64,000 nucleotides of DNA. It comes from Hyphomicrobiales bacterium. Lineage in GTDB: Bacteria; Pseudomonadota; Alphaproteobacteria; Rhizobiales; CAJQND01. Both the position numbers and the translations under genes were made by a program. Position 1 is the stretch's first letter. Every line of letters begins with the position of its first letter. This document shows, in pieces, positions 25,326 to 33,382 of the stretch. Location: assembly GCA_028285595.1 (NCBI GenBank), contig JANQOW010000066.1:126350-190349 (forward strand). The letters are read 5' to 3'. The notes under the pieces are model-generated. The model searched no databases. It saw only the letters and a program-made list of their open reading frames with translations, and was not told the origin of the DNA.

Positions 25326-26627
25326 ATGAAGCCTGGGACGAACATTCTTGTGGTTGACGATGACCCCAGCATGCGGGGCATTCTAGAGAGCTACTTTACC
25401 TGTGAGCACAACGCCAGCGTAACCGCCGCAGAGAACGGTATGCGGGCCCTCACAATTCTCATTGAGAACCCGGAAAAGTTTGAGCTTATCTTATGTGACC
25501 TTAACATGCCGGAAATGGATGGCGTGCAGTTTCTCCGTCATATCAATGAGTTGGACTATCATGGCCAGCTTGCCGTCATCAGCGGTGAGGACACAAGTGT
25601 CTTGAATGTCACGCGGGACATTGCCTCGTACTACAGCTTCGATTTGATCGGCATCCTGAGCAAACCACTGGACACTCAGAAACTGTCTCAGCTCGCGGCC
25701 GCCGCTCTGCCCAGCGCACCACGCGAAAAGACGGTAGACGGTCTTCAGGTCACGCCGCAGAAAATCCAAGACGCGATTGCCCAACAGCTCATCGTGCCCT
25801 TCTTCCAGCCGAAAATTGACATTCACACCGGTAAAGTCACCGGCGCTGAAGCGCTGGCACGGTGGATTGACCCGGATGTCGGACTGATCCAACCGTCCAA
25901 ATTCATAGACGCCGCACACGCCACAGGCCAAATGCGGGCCCTCTCCGCCAGTCTTTTGCGGCAGTCGATCACCAGCTGCGCCCAATGGCATGCAAGCGGG
26001 CTCGATCTGAAGGTTGCCATTAACCTGACCCCGGACATCTTTGAGTGGCTGGAATTTCCCGATGAACTGGCAGCCCGGGTGGATGCCGCAGGTGTTGAAC
26101 GCTCCGATGTCACCCTGGAAATCACCGAGAGCAGCTTCTTAAAGCAGAACACCACCGTCCTGGAGGTTCTGGCCCGGCTGCGTATCCAAGGATTTGACTT
26201 GGCCATTGATGATTTCGGGACCGGGTTCTCCAACATCGAGCAGTTGCGTAAGTTCCCGTTCTCTCAGCTTAAAATCGACCAATCCTTCGTCCGCAATGCG
26301 GCCAAGGACCGTTTTGCCCGCGCCAGTGTGGAGGCCAGCGTCCACCTGGGCCGTGAGCTCAATATGCGGATCGTTGCAGAAGGCGTGGAAGACCAGGACG
26401 ACTGGGAGTTTGTCGCCCAATGCGGCGTCGATGAGGTTCAAGGGTTTTATGTGGCCAAGCCCATGCCGGAAGAAGAGTTCTTTGAGTGGGTCCACCGCAC
26501 CACGGCCGCCAGATACAATGCCGAACAGCAGGTCGCACATGCCGCCCGCGAAGATGTGCAGACGTCCGACGCACCCGAGGCCTCACCCGCGGAGGGATGG
26601 AGTGACTCAAAGACAGCGTCTGCCTAG
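25326..26627 (+). CDS. REC-EAL response regulator, c-di-GMP phosphodiesterase
   Basis: This 433-residue cytoplasmic protein has an N-terminal receiver domain (DDD at 11-13, phospho-acceptor Asp58 in [10 protein letters not shown], Lys in LSKPL) and a C-terminal EAL domain from about residue 155. The EAL domain keeps the catalytic set: GAEALAR, Asn in INLTP, EITES, IDDFGTG, KIDQSFV, AEGVED and QGFY. It should hydrolyse c-di-GMP when phosphorylated. No GGDEF or DNA-binding domain is present. Its cognate kinase is not adjacent; the orphan PAS kinase at 36.2 kb is a distant possibility. It may influence attachment or polysaccharide output. An AGGTGAG ribosome binding site precedes ATG 25326. Confidence 0.9.
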   Translation: MKPGTNILVVDDDPSMRGILESYFTCEHNASVTAAENGMRALTILIENPEKFELILCDLNMPEMDGVQFLRHINELDYHGQLAVISGEDTSVLNVTRDIASYYSFDLIGILSKPLDTQKLSQLAAAALPSAPREKTVDGLQVTPQKIQDAIAQQLIVPFFQPKIDIHTGKVTGAEALARWIDPDVGLIQPSKFIDAAHATGQMRALSASLLRQSITSCAQWHASGLDLKVAINLTPDIFEWLEFPDELAARVDAAGVERSDVTLEITESSFLKQNTTVLEVLARLRIQGFDLAIDDFGTGFSNIEQLRKFPFSQLKIDQSFVRNAAKDRFARASVEASVHLGRELNMRIVAEGVEDQDDWEFVAQCGVDEVQGFYVAKPMPEEEFFEWVHRTTAARYNAEQQVAHAAREDVQTSDAPEASPAEGWSDSKTASA

Positions 26628-27400
26628 CCGCTTGCGCTGACAATCATCAGAAAATCCCGGGCCTTCAGGCTCGCGCCGCCCACCAGCGCACCGTCTACAT
26701 TTTTAATGGCCAACAGTTCCTCGGCGTTGGCCGGCTTGACCGAGCCGCCATACAGCAGCCTGACCCGGTCGGGCGCTCCTTCGCTCATCAGAGCGCCCAG
26801 GCGCTTGCGGATATGGCTGTGAACGTCCGCCACGTCGTCAACGGTTGGGGTCAACCCGGTGCCGATGGCCCACACCGGCTCATAGGCTATAACGGTGTTC
26901 TTCTCGTTAGCCGTGACGGGCAGTGAGCCCTTTAGCTGGTGACCGACCACTCTGCGCGCCGCGCCGGCCTTGCGCTCTGCCAGGGTCTCCCCCACACAGA
27001 TAATGGCGACGAGCCCGGCGCGATGGGCCGCCGCAGCTTTTGACCGCACCTGCATGTTGGTTTCGCCATGATCTGCGCGGCGCTCAGAGTGACCGACGAT
27101 CACCGCGCCGGCGCCAGCATCTTTCAGCATTTCTGCAGAAACGTCGCCCGTATGCGCTCCTTGAGAAGAGGCGTGACAGTCTTGCCCGCCAAGTTTGAGC
27201 TTGCTGCCCTGAACCGCCTCCTTCATAGGCCGCAAAAGCGTTGCGGGTGGGCAAATCATTACGTCACACGAAAAGGCGCCTTTGGCGAGAGACGTCGCGA
27301 CGGCACGCGCCTCACGAAGCGAGGATTTCAGCCCGTGCATTTTCCAGTTGCCGGCCACCAGAGGCCGTGGCGTGCGCCGCATCCGCTCCATCTCCCACAT
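26624..27400 (-). CDS. tpiA: triosephosphate isomerase
   Basis: This protein has up to 258 residues and interconverts DHAP and glyceraldehyde 3-phosphate. Active-site elements are complete: Asn and Lys in AGNWKMHG, His in VGHSERR, Glu in [11 protein letters not shown], and the phosphate-binding GGSVKP and [14 protein letters not shown] codons at 27400, 27391 and 27382 are all possible; the last, giving [11 protein letters not shown], fits family length best. It ends overlapping the last four bases of the REC-EAL gene (convergent). It is not next to secG or pyrG as in many relatives, so it could be either the housekeeping copy or a second tpi. Confidence 0.93.
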   Translation of the reverse strand: MWEMERMRRTPRPLVAGNWKMHGLKSSLREARAVATSLAKGAFSCDVMICPPATLLRPMKEAVQGSKLKLGGQDCHASSQGAHTGDVSAEMLKDAGAGAVIVGHSERRADHGETNMQVRSKAAAAHRAGLVAIICVGETLAERKAGAARRVVGHQLKGSLPVTANEKNTVIAYEPVWAIGTGLTPTVDDVADVHSHIRKRLGALMSEGAPDRVRLLYGGSVKPANAEELLAIKNVDGALVGGASLKARDFLMIVSASG

Positions 27401-27529
27401 CGATCAGCAAATGAATGGCATTTATAGACGAAGCTCTGCAAGTCTGACCGCCAGATTTCCACAAAGCTGCGGGGACGAAGCGTTGATGGTCGCTTTTCTC
27501 TGAATCAATAAGCGGTTAGGACACCTGCC

Positions 27530-28558
27530 ATGATCCTCGCACTGACAATCGCCGCCATTGGCGGCTGGCTGGCGTCTCTGGCAGGCATCCCGCTGCCCTG
27601 GATGCTTGGCGCCATCGGCGCGACACTGATTGCAGCCTTGGCCCGGGCGCCCGTCGCCTCTCCACGGCCCCTCACCATGCCCCTGCGGGCGGTGCTCGGG
27701 GTCTTGCTTGGAGCGTCGATTACCCCGGCACTCCTCGCTCAATTGAGCGCTCTGGGTTTCGCCTTGCTGGCGGTTCCCCTCTATGTGGTTTTGACGGCAG
27801 GTTTGGGCCTAATCTACTTCATCGCCGTGGCCAAAATGGACCGCTCGGAAGCCTTCTTTGCCGCCTTGCCGGGCGGGCTTTACACCATGGTGACCTTCGC
27901 AGAAGACCTGGGCATCTCCATCAGACGCCTCGGTCTCATCCACACCATGCGCGTAACACTCATTGTGCTCTGTCTGCCGTTCCTCATTGAGGGGCTCCTG
28001 GGCCAGGATCTGACTCACACCGTGGCCGGAGGCAAATCCATCTTGGAAATGGCATTCTCCACACTTTGCATCATGCTGCTCATCGCACTTGCAGGATGGT
28101 GGCTGGCGGAGCGGACCAAGCTGCCTGGCGGCATCATGATCATCCCAATGCTGATAACCGCGGCGCTGCAATTGGCCGGGGTCACATCGGCGGCAGTTCC
28201 CGCAGAGCTCGTGGTCGTCGCGCAAGTGGTGCTTGGCGCAGCCATCGGCGGGCGCTTCATAGACCTGGAAATGCGAGAGATTACCAACGCCCTCCTGCAC
28301 TCATGTGGCTATGTGGCCTTGGCCATGACCGTCACCACGCTGACGGCGCTGGTGTTGGCCGCCACAACCCCGGTCAACCTGTGGGCCGGCATTATCGCCT
28401 TTGCCCCTGGTGGGCTTGCGGAGATGAGCCTCGTGGCCCTTGGATTGGGTCTTAATGTCGGCTTTGTGGTGACCATCCACATCAGTCGCATCATGTTTGT
28501 GGTGCTGACCGGACCGCTCGTCTACCGATTGCTGCAAAGCAAGCTGCAGAAGCCTTAA
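27530..28558 (+). CDS. AbrB-family (PF05145) membrane protein
   Basis: This 342-residue polytopic protein has about 10 hydrophobic helices arranged as two similar halves. The family repeats include GGWLASLAGIPLPWMLGAIG and RAVLGVLLGASITPALL in the first half, with VLGAAIGGRF and WAGIIAFAPGGLAEMSLVALG in the second. This group is annotated as AbrB (regulator of aidB) or 'ammonia monooxygenase'-like. The latter name is misleading, and the real function is probably transport or an unknown membrane role. It is divergent from tpiA. Confidence 0.82.
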   Translation: MILALTIAAIGGWLASLAGIPLPWMLGAIGATLIAALARAPVASPRPLTMPLRAVLGVLLGASITPALLAQLSALGFALLAVPLYVVLTAGLGLIYFIAVAKMDRSEAFFAALPGGLYTMVTFAEDLGISIRRLGLIHTMRVTLIVLCLPFLIEGLLGQDLTHTVAGGKSILEMAFSTLCIMLLIALAGWWLAERTKLPGGIMIIPMLITAALQLAGVTSAAVPAELVVVAQVVLGAAIGGRFIDLEMREITNALLHSCGYVALAMTVTTLTALVLAATTPVNLWAGIIAFAPGGLAEMSLVALGLGLNVGFVVTIHISRIMFVVLTGPLVYRLLQSKLQKP

Positions 28559-28562
28559 GCGC

Positions 28563-28928
28563 CTAAGATCCGGCTTTCTCTATCAGCTGGCTAAGCTGCA
28601 CATAAAAATGCGCCTCGCCAGGATAACCGACGATCCGCCCAATCTCACGCCCGTCCTTCACCAACACGAAGGTGGGCGAATAGACGATGCCCGTGATAAA
28701 CGAAAGATCGCTGGGATAAGGCGGATGCATGCTCAAACGGCGCAAAGGCGCGCGTTCCCCCTCCCACGTCTTGTGATAAACGTTGCCCACCTCGCTGTCC
28801 CACTTGGCGCACCAGGGGCATCCCACGCGGTCGAACATCACAAGCTGCAACTTGCCCGCAGCCTGGGCGGGTGCAAGGCCAAGGGCCATTGCGCTCATAA
28901 TTAGCGATCTGCGGGACAGCAGTGTCAT
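28563..28928 (-). CDS. exported thioredoxin-fold protein, SoxS-like
   Basis: This 121-residue protein has an N-terminal RR-containing signal (SRRSLIMSAMALGLAPAQA, either Tat-like or Sec), then a short thioredoxin fold with CPWC at residues 37-40 and the cis-Pro segment SPTFVLV. The layout matches SoxS-type periplasmic thioredoxins that keep thiosulfate-oxidising proteins reduced. No sox thiosulfate genes are in the window, so it may serve another periplasmic thiol target, such as cytochrome c maturation encoded 20 kb away. It converges with the AbrB-family gene, four bases apart. The family assignment is probable; the partner is unknown. Confidence 0.7.
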   Translation of the reverse strand: MTLLSRRSLIMSAMALGLAPAQAAGKLQLVMFDRVGCPWCAKWDSEVGNVYHKTWEGERAPLRRLSMHPPYPSDLSFITGIVYSPTFVLVKDGREIGRIVGYPGEAHFYVQLSQLIEKAGS

Positions 28929-28956
28929 GGCCCCGTTTTACCTCAACAGAACGCCG

Positions 28957-29583
28957 CTAGAAACTCACCACGTTGTGACGTTGAGCCGCCGGCCGCGCAG
29001 AGACGCGGTCATACCAGGCCGCGACGGCGTTATTGCCGGACAAGTCGTGCCCAACGAACAACCAGCGCGAGACACTCACCGCGCAAACCAGGTCCGCCAG
29101 GGTGAAGCTGTCGCCAGCCAAATACTCCTGCCCGCTCAAAACGCCGTCCATAATGCCAAGACATCGACGCGCTTCGGCAACCAACCGGTCAAACTTTGCA
29201 TCCTTCGCCACCGCGAGATCGTCAGCTTCCCGCGCAGCCAGGAACATGGGGAACATGGAGGGCGCCAGATGGGCCACGTTCCAATCCATCCACTTCTCCA
29301 CTTCAAAAGCGGCCGCAGGATCTGCAGGGTAAAGAGCCTCTCCGCCCAACGTTCTGGCGAGATAGCGGCAGATCGGTTGGGATTCCCACATGATCAAGTC
29401 TCCGGCTTGCACTGTGGGCACGCGGCCATTCGGGTTGTTGGCCAGATATTCAGGTGTGTCCAGCCCGCCAAACTCGCGTCCACGGTCAATACGCTCGTAC
29501 TCAACCCCAAGTTCGTCCAGGGTCCAAATCACCTTCTGGACGTTGGATGACGAAGCCCGTCCCCAAACTGTAATCATATGCAC
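28957..29583 (-). CDS. glutathione S-transferase family protein
   Basis: This 208-residue protein has an N-terminal thioredoxin-like domain. The probable catalytic Ser lies in GRASSSNVQK, NGRVPTVQAGD carries the cis-Pro, and WESQPICRYLA carries the Glu-Ser glutathione-binding pair. The helical C-terminal domain has the structural motif LAGDSFTLADLV, with its N-capping Ser and Asp. It probably conjugates or reduces small electrophiles with glutathione. Two ATG codons at residues 1 and 3 are both possible starts. It lies between the thioredoxin-like gene and pgl, all on the same strand. Confidence 0.86.
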   Translation of the reverse strand: MHMITVWGRASSSNVQKVIWTLDELGVEYERIDRGREFGGLDTPEYLANNPNGRVPTVQAGDLIMWESQPICRYLARTLGGEALYPADPAAAFEVEKWMDWNVAHLAPSMFPMFLAAREADDLAVAKDAKFDRLVAEARRCLGIMDGVLSGQEYLAGDSFTLADLVCAVSVSRWLFVGHDLSGNNAVAAWYDRVSARPAAQRHNVVSF

Positions 29584-29611
29584 CGCTCCTGTTGGCCGTC
29601 TGGTCTAGGTT

Positions 29612-30301
29612 TTAAGGACACCAATAAACCTGCGTAGACTGAATGTCATTGCGCAAGATTGTCCGCACAGGCATTTCCACCTCCGGCCCCTCGCCCATCG
29701 CCGTCTCAAAGACCGCGCGCTTGTCGGCCCCTTCAATGTGGAGCACAAGAAGGTTGGTACGGATGAGCGCTGTGGGCGTAAGGGAGAGGCGCAGCTCGGG
29801 CTGTGAGCTTGGGGCCAGCACCATGACCGGATCCGCATCAGCAGACAGAGCGCGAACGATCTCGGGGGCATCTGGAAACAGGGAAGCGGTGTGCCCATCG
29901 TTGCCCATACCTAAGACAACCGCATCAAGGGGACGCTTCATCTCAGTCAATTGCTTGGCCAACGCTCCGGCCGCTTCCTGGGGCGAGCGATCTTCGCTGT
30001 AAAGCTCTGAAAACTCGGTCTCTGAATGAAGCAAATGCTGTTTGACGAATGCGGCATTGGAGCGTTCTGAAGAAACTGGCACCCAGCGCTCATCGGCCAG
30101 GAACACTGTAACCTGTGCCCACTCCACATCAGCACCGCGCAACGCTGCGAAAAACCGCAGTGGCGTGCGCCCGCCCGACACCACGAGGCTTGCAGACCCA
30201 TGGGCGGAAATCCCGGCACGAAGCTGTGCTGCGGTTTTGGCGGCGAGCGCAGTGGCCAGTTCGGCACTTGTGGCAAACGTGTTGAGCACAGGCCCGCTCA
30301 C
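29612..30301 (-). CDS. pgl: 6-phosphogluconolactonase
   Basis: This 229-residue NagB/Pgl-fold enzyme hydrolyses 6-phosphogluconolactone to 6-phosphogluconate. Signatures are LVVSGGRTPLRFF, the family motif FLADERWVP, ERSNAAFVKQHLL and LGMGNDGHTASLFPD. Its start overlaps the stop of zwf by four bases, so the two steps of the oxidative branch are translationally coupled. The pair can feed the Entner-Doudoroff or pentose phosphate route. The edd/eda and gnd genes are not here. Confidence 0.93.
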   Translation of the reverse strand: MSGPVLNTFATSAELATALAAKTAAQLRAGISAHGSASLVVSGGRTPLRFFAALRGADVEWAQVTVFLADERWVPVSSERSNAAFVKQHLLHSETEFSELYSEDRSPQEAAGALAKQLTEMKRPLDAVVLGMGNDGHTASLFPDAPEIVRALSADADPVMVLAPSSQPELRLSLTPTALIRTNLLVLHIEGADKRAVFETAMGEGPEVEMPVRTILRNDIQSTQVYWCP

Positions 30302-31779
30302 GCCATGTCATCCTCATGCCAAGTGCGGCCATCCCGCTCAATCAGAGCAATCGACGCGGTGGGCCCCCACGTGCCCGCTGCATAGCCATGGGGCTTCACC
30401 CCTTGCGCCTCCCAGCCGGCCCGTATCGGATCAATCCACCGCCAGGCAGCCTCCACTTCATCGCGGCGCATGAAGAGCGTAAGGTTGCCGCGGACCACAT
30501 CCATGATCAGCCGCTCATAAGCGTCGGGCTGACGCACGTCGAATGTTTCTGCAAAGGTCATGTCCAGCGGCACTTCCACCAGCCGCATGCCGCCGGGACC
30601 AGGCTCCTTAATCATCAGACTGAGCTTTACGCCCTCATCCGGCTGCAAGCGGATGATGAGGCGGTTGGCAGCGATCGATCCGGCGCTCTTGCCAAAGATG
30701 GAGTGGGGAACGTCCTTAAAGGCGATCACGATCTCCGATACCCGCGCCGGCAACCGTTTACCGGTTCGCAAATAGAACGGGACCCCTGCCCACCGCCAGT
30801 TATCGATCTCACACTTCAACGCCACGAAGGTTTCCGTACCACTCTCGTCGCCGCGTATCTCCTCAACATAGGCCGGCACCGCCTTGCCCTCCACGGCGCC
30901 TGATTTGTACTGACCGCGAACAGTGACCGCCTCCACATTGGCCTCATCGATCGGGCGCAACGCTCGCAGGATCTTCAGCTTCTCATCGCGCACCGCGTCT
31001 GCCTCGAATTCAGACGGCGGTTCCATTGCCGTCAGACAGACCAACTGGATCAGGTGATTCTGCACCATATCACGCAGCGCACCGGCATGGTCGTAATAGC
31101 CGCCGCGCGTCCCCACCCCAAGGCTCTCAGCCACGGTGATTTGCACATGGTCGATATGAGCGGAGTTCCACAACGGTTCAAACAGCGTATTGGCAAACCT
31201 CAAGGCCATCAGGTTCTGAACGGTCTCTTTGCCGAGATAGTGGTCGATCCGGAAGATCTGATCTTCAGAGAACACCTGCCCCACCGCAGTGTTGATCTCA
31301 TTGGCCGTCTTGAGGTCACTGCCCAGCGGTTTTTCCAGCACAACCCGGCACCCGTCACAGACCAGGCCATGGTCGCCCAGAGACTTGGCAATATCGCCAA
31401 ACAGACGCGGTGCGGTGGCCAGATAAAAGCTGCGGATGCGGGTTGGGGCAGCGTTAAGGGTCGCGGCAAACTCCGACCACCCTTCCGGTGTCAGCACATC
31501 CAGATGATGATAGTAGAGACGCTCCTGGAACCTGGCGCTGGTTTCAGCGCAAACGGCCTTCGAGGGGAGATGCGCCTTCAACGCGGAGGCCGCCTTTTCG
31601 CGGAACTGCTGGTGGCTCAAGGCTTCCCGCGACACCCCGATAATCCGGCTCTCCGCCGGGATTTGTCCGGCCCGGTCGCGCAGATAAAGCGAGGGCAGCA
31701 GCTTTCGGCTGGAAAGGTCGCCGGTTCCGCCAAAGATGACAAAATCGAACGGTTCAACCGGGATGGTTTGCGAGGTCAT
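30298..31779 (-). CDS. zwf: glucose-6-phosphate 1-dehydrogenase
   Basis: This 493-residue enzyme oxidises glucose 6-phosphate to 6-phosphogluconolactone with NADP or NAD. The coenzyme site is FGGTGDLSSRKLLPSLY (residues 16-32). The active-site signature RIDHYLGKETVQNL holds the catalytic His region. A conserved RWAGVPFYLRTGKRL lies in the C-terminal substrate domain. Length matches the family. It is followed by pgl with ATGA overlap and preceded, 39 bases away, by the polysaccharide phosphoglycosyltransferase gene on the same strand. Confidence 0.95.
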   Translation of the reverse strand: MTSQTIPVEPFDFVIFGGTGDLSSRKLLPSLYLRDRAGQIPAESRIIGVSREALSHQQFREKAASALKAHLPSKAVCAETSARFQERLYYHHLDVLTPEGWSEFAATLNAAPTRIRSFYLATAPRLFGDIAKSLGDHGLVCDGCRVVLEKPLGSDLKTANEINTAVGQVFSEDQIFRIDHYLGKETVQNLMALRFANTLFEPLWNSAHIDHVQITVAESLGVGTRGGYYDHAGALRDMVQNHLIQLVCLTAMEPPSEFEADAVRDEKLKILRALRPIDEANVEAVTVRGQYKSGAVEGKAVPAYVEEIRGDESGTETFVALKCEIDNWRWAGVPFYLRTGKRLPARVSEIVIAFKDVPHSIFGKSAGSIAANRLIIRLQPDEGVKLSLMIKEPGPGGMRLVEVPLDMTFAETFDVRQPDAYERLIMDVVRGNLTLFMRRDEVEAAWRWIDPIRAGWEAQGVKPHGYAAGTWGPTASIALIERDGRTWHEDDMA

Positions 31780-31818
31780 CGTGCGAGAAGCCCAATATGC
31801 GCGCGGTGGCGGGGTTGC

Positions 31819-33267
31819 CTAGTAGGCATTTTCAGAGTTCATCAGCAACGAAATAGGCGTTTTCAGCAAAATCTTCAAATCGAGCAGGACGGACCACCTG
31901 TCGATGTACTCAAGATCATACTTCACGCGGTTGGCAATTTTCTCAACGGTGTCGGTCTCGCCACGCCAACCGTTCACCTGAGCAAGGCCGGTAATGCCGG
32001 GTTTCACCTTGTGGCGGGCAAAATAGCCTTCCAGCACATCCTCGTAGAGATTGTCACCCGTTTTCGCTTGCGTCGCGTGGGGGCGCGGCCCCACCAGCGA
32101 CAAGCTGCCGGTGAGTACGTTAAAGAACTGAGGCAGCTCATCAAGACTGGTTTTGCGGATAAAACGGCCAACTTTGGTGACGCGCGCATCGTTCTTGGTC
32201 ACAAGCTTGACAGCGTTCTGATCGGTCATCTCGGCATACATCGAGCGAAACTTGTAGACCCAGATCAGCTCATTATTGAACCCGTAGCGTTTTTGCTTGA
32301 ACAACGCAGGCCCTTTGGATTCCAGCTTCACGGCCAGCGCCACCAGCGCCATGACGGGCGCGAGGACAAGAATGAAGAAGAACGCGAGGACCTTGTCGAA
32401 CACCGACTTTATGATCCACGACCACCCGAGCAAAGGCCGGTCAAACACCGTCAACAATGGCAGATCGCCAAGATAGTCGTAAGAGCGCGGAGAGAACCGC
32501 AAGCGTGAGGTCTGCCCGGAAATCCGGATGTCCACCGGCAACTCCCAGAGCACCTTCAAGACCTGCAGCAACCGCGTCTCTGCGGCCGTTGGAATGGTCA
32601 CTATGATCAGGTCCACCCGGCTGGAGCGCGCATATTCCGCCAGCTCGCTGATAAGGCCGATTTTCTCGTGTCTGCGGATGGATTCAGGAGACCGCTCGTC
32701 GTTGCGGTCATCGAAGATGCCCACAATATCAATCTGGCTGGCCACCGAACGCTCCAAAGTCTTGATGGCCTCTTCCGCGGGAGGCCCGCCCCCCACAATC
32801 GCGACGCGTTGGCGGAAACAGTCCGGTGCGGCAAACGAGGTGATCCACACAGCCAAGGTGACCCGCGTCACGGCAAAATGCACCAAGAGACACGCACTGA
32901 AGCCGATGACCCAACCGAAATGAAGTGGATAGCCGATCACTCCGGAAAAGTACCAGAAGGCCACGGCCACGATCGCCGCTCCGCCCGCAGCAGCAAGGCT
33001 GGCCCGCGCCGGCCGCACCCAACTGGCGATCTGATAGGCTCTGGTTTCGCGCAAAAACAGAAGAAGCGCAAAACTCAAAAGAACGCCGGAAAAGGCGGCA
33101 AAGTACAAAAACCCACTGGCATCAACTGGCCCGTGATCCAAGAAAAAGTACCAGGCAACCACCAAAACGACTGTAAAATCAGCGCCTTTCAGCACCCGCT
33201 CAAAAATATCAGGCTCCACATAGGTGGACCGCGGTCGGTCGCTCAGTGCGCCATCAATCGATGTCAT
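31819..33267 (-). CDS. undecaprenyl-phosphate hexose-1-phosphate transferase (WcaJ/HfsE-like)
   Basis: This 482-residue membrane protein has the polyisoprenyl-phosphate hexose-1-phosphotransferase layout. Several N-terminal helices lie between residues 28 and 135. A central CoA-binding-like Rossmann domain (VAIVGGGPPAEEAI) follows, then one helix near 280-300 and the PF02397 catalytic domain (VYKFRSMYAEM, TSLDELPQFFNVL, SLVGPRPHA, GITGLAQVNGWRGE). It starts polysaccharide synthesis by placing sugar-1-phosphate on undecaprenyl phosphate. No other glycan gene is nearby. It could supply the initiating step for the 0.9-13.9 kb locus, which lacks one, or a holdfast/EPS locus elsewhere. Confidence 0.88.
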   Translation of the reverse strand: MTSIDGALSDRPRSTYVEPDIFERVLKGADFTVVLVVAWYFFLDHGPVDASGFLYFAAFSGVLLSFALLLFLRETRAYQIASWVRPARASLAAAGGAAIVAVAFWYFSGVIGYPLHFGWVIGFSACLLVHFAVTRVTLAVWITSFAAPDCFRQRVAIVGGGPPAEEAIKTLERSVASQIDIVGIFDDRNDERSPESIRRHEKIGLISELAEYARSSRVDLIIVTIPTAAETRLLQVLKVLWELPVDIRISGQTSRLRFSPRSYDYLGDLPLLTVFDRPLLGWSWIIKSVFDKVLAFFFILVLAPVMALVALAVKLESKGPALFKQKRYGFNNELIWVYKFRSMYAEMTDQNAVKLVTKNDARVTKVGRFIRKTSLDELPQFFNVLTGSLSLVGPRPHATQAKTGDNLYEDVLEGYFARHKVKPGITGLAQVNGWRGETDTVEKIANRVKYDLEYIDRWSVLLDLKILLKTPISLLMNSENAY

Positions 33268-33382
33268 ATCCCATCCTCAAACGCAAAACATGATCCGCCG
33301 CGAAATTTCCCGCGACCAATATGCCGGAAAGAGCTAAAAGGCAGGTTAAACTCACAATCGATAACAACCGCTCCGACCCTCC

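Noticed and set aside
28563-28928. Part of a thiosulfate oxidation (Sox) operon
   Set aside because: Only the SoxS-like thioredoxin is present; the neighbouring genes are unrelated to sulfur oxidation.
31054-32508. 484-codon plus-strand frame opposite zwf and the phosphoglycosyltransferase
   Set aside because: It is antisense to two well-supported genes and their gap; long shadow frames are common at this GC content. The same reasoning removes large frames opposite soxA (57119-58108), sauS (18872-19999) and the FeuP-like gene (60484-61458).
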